Source: Paenibacillus sp. JZ16 | GTDB lineage: Bacteria > Bacillota > Bacilli > Paenibacillales > Paenibacillaceae | Reading direction: 5' to 3' | Assembly: GCF_015326965.1 (NCBI RefSeq) | Contig: NZ_CP017659.1 | Span: 3,494,001-3,558,000, forward strand | DNA: 64,000 nucleotides | The notes under the pieces: model-generated | Told to the model about the DNA's origin: nothing | The model's database searches: none | The model's input: only the letters and a program-made list of their open reading frames with translations | Shown here: in pieces, positions 25,555 to 33,928 of the stretch | Layout: each line of letters opens with the position of its first letter | Position numbering within the stretch: position 1 is the stretch's first letter | Position numbers and translations under genes: made by a program

Positions 25555-26843
25555 GACAACCTCTCCTCTGCTGCTAATTGTTTCATACTGTTCTCAAATA
25601 TCCCCAATCCCTCTGCCAATGTGTTCATTTCAATCGTAAGCGGCGGCATTAGCTTTGCCACTTCGCTATACGGACCGGACGTTTCCATAATCAGTCCATG
25701 CTCGAAGGCCATCTCGGACAGCCTGCCTGCGAGCTCCGGCTTATCGAAAGCAACCCCCTGAATCATGCCTCTGCCGCGGATTTCGCCGCCGAGCTGAGGA
25801 TAATCCTTCACAACGCCTTCCAATGATTGGCGAATCCGATTTTCCCTGATGCCGATATCAAGCTGAAAATCTTTCGTTTTCCAATAATTCAGCGCTTCGG
25901 CTGCGGCAACGAATCCGAGATTATTGCCCCGGAAGGTACCGTTATGCTCCCCCGGCTCCCAAATATCAATCTCCGGTTTGATCAGCGTAATCGCCATCGG
26001 CAAGCCAAAGCCGCCAATCGATTTCGAGAGGCATATGATATCCGGTTCAATACCGGCATCATCAAAACTAAAGAACGGACCGGTTCGGCCGCAGCCCATC
26101 TGGATATCATCCAAAATCAGCAGCATTCCCTTATCCTTGCAGATGCGCGCAAGCTTCTGCAGCCATTCCCGGCTGGCGGCGTTCAATCCGCCTTCCCCCT
26201 GCACCGCCTCGACGATCACTGCGGCCGGCAGCGGAATTCCGCTTCCCGGATCATCCAGAAGTTTCTCCATATATGCCATCGTATCCACGTCGTCACCAAA
26301 GTAACCGTCATACGGCATAAACACGGAGTGACTTAGATCCACGCCGGCACCCTGGCGCTTGAAGGAGTTGCCGGTTACCGCCAGCGATCCGAGCGACATG
26401 CCATGAAAGGCATTCGTGAAGCACAGAACGGTGCTGCGCCCTGTCACTTTACGGGCGATTTTGAGCGCGGCCTCTACGGCATTCGTTCCGGTCGGACCGG
26501 GAAACATCACTTTGTGATCCCACCCGCGCGGCTTCAGGATGATCTCCTGAAATCGGGTCAGAAACGTTTCCTTCGCACCCGTAGCCATATCCAGGCTATG
26601 CGTGACGCCATCCTTCAGGATGTAGTCGACTACCTTCTCGCGAATCTTCTCATTGTTATGTCCGTAATTCAAAGCCCCGGCTCCCGCAAAAAAATCAATG
26701 TATTCATTCCCCTGCGTATCCCACAGCTTCGCATTTCGGGCCTTGTCAAAAACCGTCTGAAAGCTCCGGCAATAACTTCTTACTTCCGATTCCAGCTTGT
26801 TAAACACAGTAAGCTTCGGTTTCTCCATGACTTGGTTGTCCAT
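25551..26843 (-). CDS. ectB: Diaminobutyrate--2-oxoglutarate transaminase
   Basis: A 430-residue class III PLP aminotransferase making L-2,4-diaminobutyrate from aspartate semialdehyde, the first committed step. Visible are FFAGAGALNYGHNN, the cofactor contact LILDDIQMGCGRTG and the PLP lysine in CLSKSIGGFGLP (about 258). GGAGGG precedes the ATG at 26843; a longer frame to 26885 overlaps ectA and has no ribosome site. Confidence 0.95.
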   Translation of the reverse strand: MDNQVMEKPKLTVFNKLESEVRSYCRSFQTVFDKARNAKLWDTQGNEYIDFFAGAGALNYGHNNEKIREKVVDYILKDGVTHSLDMATGAKETFLTRFQEIILKPRGWDHKVMFPGPTGTNAVEAALKIARKVTGRSTVLCFTNAFHGMSLGSLAVTGNSFKRQGAGVDLSHSVFMPYDGYFGDDVDTMAYMEKLLDDPGSGIPLPAAVIVEAVQGEGGLNAASREWLQKLARICKDKGMLLILDDIQMGCGRTGPFFSFDDAGIEPDIICLSKSIGGFGLPMAITLIKPEIDIWEPGEHNGTFRGNNLGFVAAAEALNYWKTKDFQLDIGIRENRIRQSLEGVVKDYPQLGGEIRGRGMIQGVAFDKPELAGRLSEMAFEHGLIMETSGPYSEVAKLMPPLTIEMNTLAEGLGIFENSMKQLAAEERLS

Positions 26844-26859
26844 AGTTCCCTCCATTTGT

Positions 26860-27372
26860 TTAAATGTCATTGAAAAAGGGGCCAATCACGAATAACGGCT
26901 CATCTTCATGGGATGTTCCATCGGGGAACATCTCTGCTCCATAACCTACGGTTACGGTGCTGGGAATGGATTTCTCCTCGGCATAACCGAGAAACAAACG
27001 ACGGGACGCCATGTTACTCGGCGATACCGTAGCTTCAATGTAACGGACGCCATGGCATGCCTTCTGATTCATCAGATTTGTCAGCATTGCCTTTGCAACG
27101 CCTTGCCTCCGATGCGAATTAGCAACGGCCACTTGCCATACGAACAGCGTCTCCGGATTGCGAGGAGAACGGAAGGCGGAAATAAAACCGATGATATCTC
27201 CTTCATGCTCGGCAATCATGCAGGTATCATGGAAGTAATCTCCAAGCAGCATGTAGCAATAGGGAGAGTTCAGATCAAGCGATCCGGTGTCGCGTATAAG
27301 CTCCCACACCCGGGTACCATCCCGGGCTTTCGGTCTTCGGTAAACAATTTCGATATCGGTATCCACAGCCAT
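26860..27372 (-). CDS. ectA: L-2,4-diaminobutyrate acetyltransferase
   Basis: A 170-residue GNAT acetyltransferase making N-gamma-acetyl-diaminobutyrate. The substrate region LDLNSPYCYMLLGDYF and the acetyl-CoA loop VANSHRRQGVAKAML are typical of EctA. The ATG at 27372 has GAGGTGA 11 bases upstream; a TTG three codons earlier is the alternative. It joins the ehu transporter genes to the synthesis genes with a 16-base gap after ectA and 25 bases before it. Confidence 0.93.
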   Translation of the reverse strand: MAVDTDIEIVYRRPKARDGTRVWELIRDTGSLDLNSPYCYMLLGDYFHDTCMIAEHEGDIIGFISAFRSPRNPETLFVWQVAVANSHRRQGVAKAMLTNLMNQKACHGVRYIEATVSPSNMASRRLFLGYAEEKSIPSTVTVGYGAEMFPDGTSHEDEPLFVIGPFFNDI

Positions 27373-27397
27373 TCTATACAATCACCTCTTTCCAGAA

Positions 27398-28255
27398 CTA
27401 ATTTCCGTTTGAACGGAATCGCTGCAGGAAGCTCTGCAGCCGCTCGCTCTGGGGATTATCGAATATCTCCTCCGGCGTGCCCTGCTCAACGATCCTTCCC
27501 TCGGCTCCGAAGATGACGCGGTCCGCGATTTCCTTCGCAAAATCCATCTCATGCGTAATCAGCATCATGGCCATTTCGCCTTCCTCCGCGATTTCCCGGA
27601 TGACCTCCAGCACTTCGCCGACCAGCTCGGGATCAAGCGCCGAGGTCACCTCGTCAAACACCATAACCTTTGGCCGCATGACCAGCGCTCTGGCGATGGC
27701 AACCCGCTGCTTCTGGCCCCCGGACAGATTGGACGGGTACATCTTCAATTTGTCGGCCAAACCGACCTTACTGAGCATGGAGACGGCCCGCTCCTCCGCC
27801 TCCTCCTTGGATAAACCCAGCACTTTGCGCGGGGCCTCCGTCACATTCCGAAGCACGTTCATGTGCGGGAACAGATTGAAATGCTGAAAGACCATGCCGA
27901 CATTGCAGCGCATCCGGTGCAAATGCTTTTCATTGGCCCGAACCAGCTTGCCCTTCTCTTCCATATGCCAGAGCAGCTCACCATCAACCTCGATGGTTCC
28001 CTCGGTGGGTTCTTCCAGCGTCATCAGCATCCGGCCCATCGTTGTTTTGCCTGATCCGCTCGGACCGATCACAGCCACCTTTTCTCCAGGTTGCATCTCC
28101 AGATCGATGCCTTTAAGCACCTGTAGATCACCAAACGACTTGGTCACGCCGGTATATTTCACAATCGGCTTTGTACCCGTAGCGGTAACGGGATTTCCCT
28201 CCTGCTGCGGCACCTTCGACGCTTCCGCCTGCTCATCGATCACAACGGCATTCAA
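27398..28255 (-). CDS. ehuA: Ectoine/hydroxyectoine ABC importer ATPase
   Basis: A 285-residue polar-amino-acid-type ATPase with Walker A GPSGSGKTT (about 59-67), the Q-loop VFQHFNLFPHM, the signature LSGGQKQRVAIARAL and Walker B VMVFDEVTSALDPE. The N-terminal 30 residues are an extension relative to typical GlnQ-like ATPases. Position after two PAAT permeases and before ectA supports assignment to ectoine uptake; sequence alone would only say amino-acid importer. Confidence 0.82.
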   Translation of the reverse strand: MNAVVIDEQAEASKVPQQEGNPVTATGTKPIVKYTGVTKSFGDLQVLKGIDLEMQPGEKVAVIGPSGSGKTTMGRMLMTLEEPTEGTIEVDGELLWHMEEKGKLVRANEKHLHRMRCNVGMVFQHFNLFPHMNVLRNVTEAPRKVLGLSKEEAEERAVSMLSKVGLADKLKMYPSNLSGGQKQRVAIARALVMRPKVMVFDEVTSALDPELVGEVLEVIREIAEEGEMAMMLITHEMDFAKEIADRVIFGAEGRIVEQGTPEEIFDNPQSERLQSFLQRFRSNGN

Positions 28256-28269
28256 TTGATTCCCTCCTT

Positions 28270-28932
28270 TTATTTTCCACGCTGTAGATTCATGCGTTTT
28301 TCCAGCCTTTGCACAAGCAATGAGGCGATATAACTGATGATCAGGAACAGAATCCCGACCATCGTATACGGTTCAAATGCACGGAACGACTGCGACACGA
28401 TATTTTTGGCCGTCAGCATCATCTCCACAAGCGTTATGGCGCATAGAATCGGCGTCTCTTTAAACATAACAATCAAATAATTACCGAGTACCGGAATGAT
28501 CGGCGGCACCGCTTGCGGCAGGATAATACTTCGCCAGGTTTGGGCTTTCGTGTAATTCAGTGCTGTGGCAGCCTCCCATTGTCCCTTCGGCACTCCCTCG
28601 ATTCCGGATCGGTACACCTCGGACAGATATGTGCTGTAATGCAGCCCGAGACCGATCACCCCGGCATAGAAGGCCGGAATGGAGATTCCGGTAAGAAGCG
28701 GCAGGCTGTAATACAGGAAGAAGACCTGCACCAGCAGCGGTGTATTGCGAATGAATTCGATCATTCCTTTGGTTATTAGTGACAGCACCTTAAACCGACT
28801 CCGCGCTGCAAAAGCAAGCAGCAATCCGATGATCAATGCCACCGCGAAAGCGCAGATCGTCACCCATACCGTCATTTTTAATGCACTCAAGAGCTGGGGC
28901 AGGATATCCCATACATAGTTCCAATCCCACAT
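28270..28932 (-). CDS. ehuD: Ectoine/hydroxyectoine ABC importer permease
   Basis: A 220-residue PAAT-family permease with about five membrane segments and the conserved loop EGVPKGQWEAATALNYTKAQ (given as GVPKGQWEAATALNYTKA). GGGGAGG precedes the ATG at 28932, which lies 2 bases past the ehuC stop. Pairs with ehuC to form the channel. Confidence 0.82.
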   Translation of the reverse strand: MWDWNYVWDILPQLLSALKMTVWVTICAFAVALIIGLLLAFAARSRFKVLSLITKGMIEFIRNTPLLVQVFFLYYSLPLLTGISIPAFYAGVIGLGLHYSTYLSEVYRSGIEGVPKGQWEAATALNYTKAQTWRSIILPQAVPPIIPVLGNYLIVMFKETPILCAITLVEMMLTAKNIVSQSFRAFEPYTMVGILFLIISYIASLLVQRLEKRMNLQRGK

Positions 28933-28934
28933 GA

Positions 28935-29588
28935 CTATAACCTCCCCGCTGTCCATTTACGCTCCAGCAGTCGAACTGCCAGCGAAACGAGCGTAGCAAT
29001 GACAAAATACATGAGGAGCAGCAGCACCAGAATCTCGGTCGTCCAGGAGATGTAATTATTGCGGAGCACCATCGCCTGATACGTTAAATCCGCCATCGTG
29101 ATGAAATAAACCAGTGAGGTGGATTTGATGAGCTCCACAAGCTGATTCCCGAAAGGGGGAAGCATTCGCAGGGACGCTTGAGGCAATATGACATTCCACA
29201 GTCTTTGCCAAGGCCTCAGATTAAGCGCTACAGCGGCTTCCCATTGTCCTTTCGGAACGGCCAACACGGCGCTGCGAACGATTTCCGAGCCGTATGCGCC
29301 GAAGTTCAACCCGATCGCGAGGATCGCAGCCAGCATTTTCGGAAGCTCGACGCCGATGAACGGAAGGGCGAAATACAACCAGAACAGCTGCACCAGCAAG
29401 GAGGTCCCCCGAAAGACTTCCACGTACACGGCTGTCAACGTGCGAATGATCCACAGCTTCGACAGTCGGCATAACCCGGCTGCAAAGGACATCACGACCG
29501 CAAGAATGGCTGAAAAGAAAGCAACTACAATCGTGATCTCCGCCCCTTTCAACAGCGTAGGGAGAAAATCAATCCACGAATTCGGCAT
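28935..29588 (-). CDS. ehuC: Ectoine/hydroxyectoine ABC importer permease
   Basis: A 217-residue PAAT-family permease with about five membrane segments and the loop AVPKGQWEAAVALNLRPWQR. It starts one base after the ehuB stop. Pairs with ehuD. The two permeases share architecture and the same KGQWEAA core, as in other heterodimeric PAAT importers. Confidence 0.82.
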   Translation of the reverse strand: MPNSWIDFLPTLLKGAEITIVVAFFSAILAVVMSFAAGLCRLSKLWIIRTLTAVYVEVFRGTSLLVQLFWLYFALPFIGVELPKMLAAILAIGLNFGAYGSEIVRSAVLAVPKGQWEAAVALNLRPWQRLWNVILPQASLRMLPPFGNQLVELIKSTSLVYFITMADLTYQAMVLRNNYISWTTEILVLLLLMYFVIATLVSLAVRLLERKWTAGRL

Positions 29589-29589
29589 G

Positions 29590-30444
29590 CTATTCCCCGC
29601 AAAGGGCAGCGGCCGTCATCTCGCCCGGGAGCTCTTCTTCTGTGAACCCGAACTTCTGCAAAATTTCCAGCAGCTCGCCCGACTCCTTCATTTTTTGAAG
29701 CTCCGCATTATAAGCCTCCTGGAACTCGGTATCCGCTTGGCGGAAAGCCGTAGCTCCATAACCGCGAACGCTTTCGCCGTCGATGACCGGCTGCTCGAAA
29801 TCAGCCACGCGTTCGATGCTGTCGTCGCTGGCCGAATCCAGCATCGCCTGCAGGGACGGCCCCGTCATGGTAATTGCATGCACCCGGTCTGCCTGAAGGG
29901 CGCTAATGGCCGAGGCTTGATCGGGGACCTGCACAATCCGGTCCGTAGGAATGCCGGACTTTTCCATATAGCCGATTTCGACCGCACCGGTCATAACGGC
30001 GACCTTAGCTTGGTCATGATTGGCAATATCCTCATAACTTCCGAGTCCCAGCGGATTCCCTTGCTTCACCGCAATGGCTTCCCCGATGCTGTACTCCGGA
30101 TTAGCAAACAATACGGCAGAGCAGCGATCCGGATTAATGAACATGCCTGCGGTAATTAGATCAAACCGCTCGGCCTGCAGTCCGGCAACCAGCGATCCGA
30201 ATTCCGTAAGCTCTCCCCTCATTTCCTTGATGCCAAGCCGCTCCAAAATAACCCTCGCAATCTCAACCGCTTCTCCTGTCAGCTCCCCGTTGGCCTCTTT
30301 ATAGGCATAAGGCTTCTCATTCGCAAATCCCACGGTGATATACCCCTGCTCAATGGCTTGCTCCAATGTACTCCCTTTGTCGCCGCAAGCCGCAAGCGAC
30401 ACCCCCATAATCAATGACAACATCAGTACAACCACTCTCTTCAA
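29590..30444 (-). CDS. ehuB: Ectoine/hydroxyectoine-binding lipoprotein
   Basis: About 284 residues. A lipoprotein signal (KRVVVLMLSLIMG) ends in the lipobox SLAAC, then a family 3 solute-binding fold (ITVGFANEKPYAYKEANG, AERFDLITAGMFINPDRC). The start is uncertain: TTG at 30444 gives a normal signal peptide, while TTG at 30456 and GTG at 30435 are alternatives. First gene of the ehu-ect operon, about 290 bases downstream of the riboswitch terminator. Ectoine as ligand is inferred from the joined ect genes. Confidence 0.82.
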   Translation of the reverse strand: MKRVVVLMLSLIMGVSLAACGDKGSTLEQAIEQGYITVGFANEKPYAYKEANGELTGEAVEIARVILERLGIKEMRGELTEFGSLVAGLQAERFDLITAGMFINPDRCSAVLFANPEYSIGEAIAVKQGNPLGLGSYEDIANHDQAKVAVMTGAVEIGYMEKSGIPTDRIVQVPDQASAISALQADRVHAITMTGPSLQAMLDSASDDSIERVADFEQPVIDGESVRGYGATAFRQADTEFQEAYNAELQKMKESGELLEILQKFGFTEEELPGEMTAAALCGE

Positions 30445-30506
30445 AACTTCCCACAACCTTTCATTATGACTTTGGTATTCTTAAAAATGGCATGTTGAAA
30501 TTATCC

Positions 30507-30526
30507 ATGTTAACCCATATGTTAAC
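30507..30526. repeat. Direct repeat of palindromic GTTAAC in the ehuB leader
   Basis: ATGTTAAC occurs twice with a 12-base period (30507-30514 and 30519-30526), about 60-80 bases before ehuB. Each copy contains the palindrome GTTAAC. Could be a regulator site inside the leader. The rest of the 290-base leader (30445-30734) holds no gene; a minus-strand AAGGAG followed by a 5-codon frame near 30590 is the only other visible item. Confidence 0.4.
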
Positions 30527-30734
30527 TGGGATTTAAGCGTATTCAGATACCTTGCATGGGTCGGACCTTCAGGGAAGATGATTCATCCATCTCCTTCCAC
30601 GCTTAAACCCAATGCCATCTGACCGATTTAATTGGTTTTGGTTAAACATTTGCAGGCCTTGCCCCTCCTCTTTAGCAGAATACAAAAAGACCACCAAACA
30701 GGGGATCTAGACATAGCTCCGCCAGCAGGGGGTC

Positions 30735-30776
30735 AAAAAATAGAGAAAAGGCCCCTAAAGAGAATTAAGGGCCTTT
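30735..30776 (-). terminator. Intrinsic terminator of the riboswitch expression platform
   Basis: Stem AAAGGCCC/GGGCCTTT (30769-30776 and 30747-30754) with a 14-base loop, followed on the minus strand by TTCTCTATTTTTT. It lies about 33 bases after the aptamer, before the ehuB leader, as expected for a c-di-AMP OFF switch. Confidence 0.75.
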
Positions 30777-30808
30777 GTTATGAACATCCATTATGTATGC
30801 AAGACCCA

Positions 30809-30943
30809 TCCACTGCTGACGAGGTTAGCTGACGGACTCGGGTAAGATGGTACCCTACACTCGTGATTCCAAGTGACTCGCCCCTGATGAAACTGGTTCC
30901 CCCGCTTTCCGGAAAATGTATGCCGGAAACTAAGCGTGTGTCC
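30809..30943 (-). ncRNA. Cyclic-di-AMP riboswitch (ydaO-yuaA class)
   Basis: Read on the minus strand, the block GCGGGGGAACC, then GGGGCGAGTC, then TAGGGTACC and finally ACCCGAGTCCGTCAGC followed by TAACCTCGTCAGC matches the conserved core of the ydaO-yuaA (c-di-AMP) aptamer, whose B. subtilis member has the same CCGTCAGCTAACCTCG 3-prime core. Closing P1 can form from CAC..GCT and AGC..GTG. A sigma-A promoter abuts the 5-prime end and a terminator follows, so c-di-AMP binding should reduce expression of the ehu-ect operon. The class regulates K+ and osmolyte transport genes elsewhere. Confidence 0.88.
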
Positions 30944-30972
30944 ATGATAAAGGGAACTTCAGGAAAAGTCAA
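30944..30972 (-). promoter_or_regulatory. Promoter of the riboswitch/ehu-ect operon
   Basis: TTGACT (30967-30972) and TATCAT (30944-30949) with a 17-base spacer on the minus strand; the aptamer begins at the expected start of transcription. Confidence 0.75.
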
Positions 30973-31444
30973 ACCCCTTTAACCGCTTTTTCTGGAAATT
31001 CAGAGGCGGAAGTTCCGCTCTTCCAGGGCCTATGACAAGCATGAAAAATGCCTCATTCAAGCCTCTCCCCCAACGATGCAGTAATTTTATTCCAGTCTCA
31101 TTTTTCGCTATATAGCAGGCATTTGCCATGCCTCCCTTACTCATTCATGTGGTGGATCGTTTATGCCATGAATTACATTCGGATTGTGAAAGCTTTCCCC
31201 ACACATTTACGGCGTAAATACGGCGCAAATTTTTTTTTGAACCGCTGCGTACCGAGCCTATGAATATCGTAGGGAAATCCGAAATTCATCCTATAGTTTT
31301 GCTATTCGTCAATAGATGAATGCCTCCGGGGCTAGCGTACATTCTGGAAATTATAGGTGTTTATCTATCATTTATGCGCTATTAACCCATGCCGTACCGA
31401 GAGTATTTGCGTAGTATAGAACAAATCTAAAGGAGGTGCTTCAT
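30973..31444. other. Intergenic region between the ehu-ect and exosporium-like promoters
   Basis: No gene is visible. A hairpin at 30992-31026 has outer arms CTGGAA/TTCCAG and inner arms GCGGAA/TTCCGC without a U-tract on either strand. The sequence CGTACCGAG occurs twice (near 31246 and 31394). A possible sporulation-type -10 CGTAGTATA near 31413 is one base off the sigma-K pattern, but no matching -35 was found. Confidence 0.4.
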
Positions 31445-32326
31445 TTGGAACGTTCTTCTAGAAAGAGAAAATTGTGTGCTCTTAAAAAAATAGAGAAAAA
31501 AGTCATTCATGCGAAGAAAAAGCATTGCCCGTCTCATGGTCATGGTGATCATAAAGGCCACGGCGGTGGCATTAAAAAGCGTCGATGCCCAAGAGCTATC
31601 CGTGGACCTGTAGGTCCTCAGGGTCCTATCGGACCGGTTGGACCGGTCGGACCTATCGGGCCTGTGGGACCTGCCGGACCGACAACTGGTATTGCAGGAC
31701 CTGCTGGACCTGCCGGACCTGCTGGACCTGTCGGGCCTGTCGGACCTGTCGGACCTGCGGGACCTACTGGAGCTACTGGGGCAACAGGGGCTACAGGAGC
31801 AGCCGCCGGAGGAGCCATCATCCCATTCGCATCCGGCATACCGCTTGCTCTGACCACCGTTTTAGGCGGATTAGTCGGATCCGTTGGTCTCGTAGGATTT
31901 GGTAACTCGGCCAATACGTTTACGCTGGCTGGCGGTACGATTGACCTCACTGGAGCCGCTGGAACTCTGCTTAACATGGCGTTTAACACGCCACGAGCCG
32001 GTACCATCACTGGCATCTCCGCTACCTTTAGCACTACTGTGGCGCTTTCCCTGCTGGGAACTACGGTTACAATTACAGCACAACTGTACAGTGCGCCGGC
32101 TACAAGCAACATTTTCGCACCGGTACCAGGCGCTCTTGTTACGCTGGCTCCGCCTCTTACGGGCGTTCTCGCTCTCGGTACGGTAAGCAACGGCTTCGTA
32201 GAAGGCCTGGCTATTCCGGTGCCGGCCAATACACGCCTGTTAATGGTATTCTCGGCAACCGCAGCTGGCGCAACACTTGTCACTGCAGTGGCAGGTTACG
32301 GCAGCGCTGGTGTCAGCATTATATAA
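31445..32326 (+). CDS. Collagen-like exosporium/surface protein with BclB-type C-terminal domain
   Basis: A 293-residue protein starting at TTG (31445), 8 bases after AGGAGG; the in-frame GTG at 31436 lies inside the ribosome site. Layout: a basic head (1-45) with a His/Cys stretch ([16 protein letters not shown]), a collagen-like Gly-X-Y tract of about 75 residues dominated by GPV, GPA and GPI and ending in GAT repeats, then a Ser/Thr/Ala-rich beta domain (about 135-293) like the C-terminal domain of BclB-type exosporium proteins. There is no signal peptide. Likely spore-surface, but sporulation control is not proven by the sequence. Confidence 0.8.
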   Translation: MERSSRKRKLCALKKIEKKVIHAKKKHCPSHGHGDHKGHGGGIKKRRCPRAIRGPVGPQGPIGPVGPVGPIGPVGPAGPTTGIAGPAGPAGPAGPVGPVGPVGPAGPTGATGATGATGAAAGGAIIPFASGIPLALTTVLGGLVGSVGLVGFGNSANTFTLAGGTIDLTGAAGTLLNMAFNTPRAGTITGISATFSTTVALSLLGTTVTITAQLYSAPATSNIFAPVPGALVTLAPPLTGVLALGTVSNGFVEGLAIPVPANTRLLMVFSATAAGATLVTAVAGYGSAGVSII

Positions 32327-32348
32327 GTTTCGTTTTCCACCTGCAAAA

Positions 32349-32376
32349 AAAAGCCCCGATTTTATATCGGGGCTTT
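32349..32376. terminator. Terminator between collagen-like and SDR genes
   Basis: Stem AAAGCCCCGAT/ATCGGGGCTTT with a 5-base loop, A-rich before and T-rich after, between convergent genes. Confidence 0.85.
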
Positions 32377-32383
32377 GCTTTAT

Positions 32384-33127
32384 TTACACGGCTGTATATC
32401 CGCCATCCACCAGCAAGCTCGTGCCTGTAATGAAGGACGCATCTTCACTGGCGAGGAACAACACGGCTTTGGCTACTTCTTCCGGCTGTCCCAAGCGGCC
32501 CATCGGATGAAGGCCGACCAGGTGCTGGGTGATCGCTTCCGTTCTTCCCTGAATAAGAGGAGTATCGATATATCCCGGACATACGGCATTGACCCGGATC
32601 CCTTTAGGAGCATAATCTGCGCTCATCGACTGGGTTAACAGCTTAACGCCTCCCTTAGCGGAAGCATAGGCGGTAACGCCCGCTTTTCCGACATGGCTAT
32701 GGATTGAGCCGCAGTTTACGATCGCCCCTCCGGTTCCTTGGGATAACATTTGCTGGATTACATATTTATCGCACAGGAACACTCCTGTCAGATTAATATC
32801 AATCGTTCTTTGCCAGTTGTCCATCGACAACTGATCGGCAGGAGCATCATGAGCAATGCCTGCATTGGCGAACAATACATCGACACGGCCAAAATGCTCA
32901 ACCGTCTGCTTCACCATATTTGCAACTTCCTGTTCTTGGGTTACATCCGTTTTAACGAACAGCGTTTCAAAGCCTGCCCCTCTTAATTCATCGGAAACTG
33001 CTTGTCCCCGGTCCGAATAATCCGCGATAACAACCTTGGCTCCCTCTTCCACAAAAAGCCTTACCGCTGCTTCGCCGATCCCGCTGGCGCCTCCCGTTAC
33101 AATGACAACCTTGGATTCAAACTTCAT
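32384..33127 (-). CDS. Short-chain dehydrogenase/reductase (glucose-1-dehydrogenase-like)
   Basis: A 247-residue classical SDR: cofactor loop TGGASGIG (about 11-18), NAGIAHD in place of NNAG, catalytic serine in NCGSIHSHVG, YASAKGG catalytic pair and the C-terminal ITGTSLLVDGGYTAV. The ATG at 33127 follows AGGAG; a longer frame to 33190 has no site. Acidic residue after strand two (IADYSDR) suggests NAD(H) preference. Substrate unknown; it follows a general 3-oxoacyl/glucose dehydrogenase pattern. Confidence 0.85.
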   Translation of the reverse strand: MKFESKVVIVTGGASGIGEAAVRLFVEEGAKVVIADYSDRGQAVSDELRGAGFETLFVKTDVTQEQEVANMVKQTVEHFGRVDVLFANAGIAHDAPADQLSMDNWQRTIDINLTGVFLCDKYVIQQMLSQGTGGAIVNCGSIHSHVGKAGVTAYASAKGGVKLLTQSMSADYAPKGIRVNAVCPGYIDTPLIQGRTEAITQHLVGLHPMGRLGQPEEVAKAVLFLASEDASFITGTSLLVDGGYTAV

Positions 33128-33316
33128 TTGTCGACCACTCCTATTTTGTGAATTCATCATATCAGCCCCACATTCATGTAGAATTTGCATACTTCAGGCA
33201 GGATATTCCACAAGCCCCGTTTCTTTCATAGACCTACGTAGTATCGAATAACGGCTTATGAACGTTCACGACTTGATATTCGCTGCGTCCTAACCTTTTT
33301 ATCCGCCCGTCCGTTG

Positions 33317-33928
33317 TTATACCGGCCGCTCGATCGTAAACATCTCTCCCAGTGCAGAATAGATGTTTCCCGCCATACGGCTGACAGGCTTCAACTTGGC
33401 AGCGTCAATCCGGCCTTGCTCGTATAGCTCCTCCGAAACATGAAAGCGGACTACGCGGGCAATCAGCAGATCAGCAGCAGGCAGCTGATCCGCGCCATTC
33501 AACGTGACCACCTGCTCCAGCACGCATTCCATGCGAATCTTGGATTCCAGAACGCCGGGAACCTTAACAACCTCGCTTACGACAGGGGTTAGTTTGGTTC
33601 GGTCAAGCTCACTCTCGTCCGGAGGCAGGTTCGCCGCCGTTTCATTCACGGCCTCAACGTTGTCTTCGTCCACGATGTGGATGACAAGCTCGCCGCTTTG
33701 CATGGCATTTCTCGCTGTATCCTTCGCCGTGCCGTTCTTCCGCTGAACGGAAACGGACAGCATGGGGGGATTGCTCGTCAGAATGGAGAAATAACTGAAC
33801 GGCGCGGCATTCAGCACACCTTCCTCCGATAATGTCGTAACAAAAGCGATCGGCCGCGGAACAACGCTCCCGATCAGCAGCTTGTAGATGTCCCGTTCGC
33901 TTTGAGTATTCGGGTCTATGGATATCAC
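33317..33928 (-). CDS. Flavin reductase-like FMN-binding protein
   Basis: A 203-residue flavoprotein of the flavin-reductase-like family (split-barrel fold). Typical stretches are GSVVPRPIAFVTT (21-33) and NAAPFSYFSILTSNPPMLSVSV. The ATG overlaps the stop of the upstream dioxygenase gene as ATGA, so the two are coupled. In this pairing it may reduce flavin or quinone substrates for detoxification; the partner relation is inferred from overlap and from similar arrangements in quinone-stress operons. Confidence 0.85.
   Translation of the reverse strand: MISIDPNTQSERDIYKLLIGSVVPRPIAFVTTLSEEGVLNAAPFSYFSILTSNPPMLSVSVQRKNGTAKDTARNAMQSGELVIHIVDEDNVEAVNETAANLPPDESELDRTKLTPVVSEVVKVPGVLESKIRMECVLEQVVTLNGADQLPAADLLIARVVRFHVSEELYEQGRIDAAKLKPVSRMAGNIYSALGEMFTIERPV

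Noticed and set aside
30590..30605. Leader peptide in the ehuB leader
   Set aside because: A good AAGGAG is followed by only a 5-codon frame with no regulatory codons; support is too weak to call a gene.
31618..32283. Minus-strand Pro/Gly frame opposite the collagen-like gene
   Set aside because: The GPAGPT pattern is the reverse complement of the real Gly-Pro-X repeat; there is no ribosome site.
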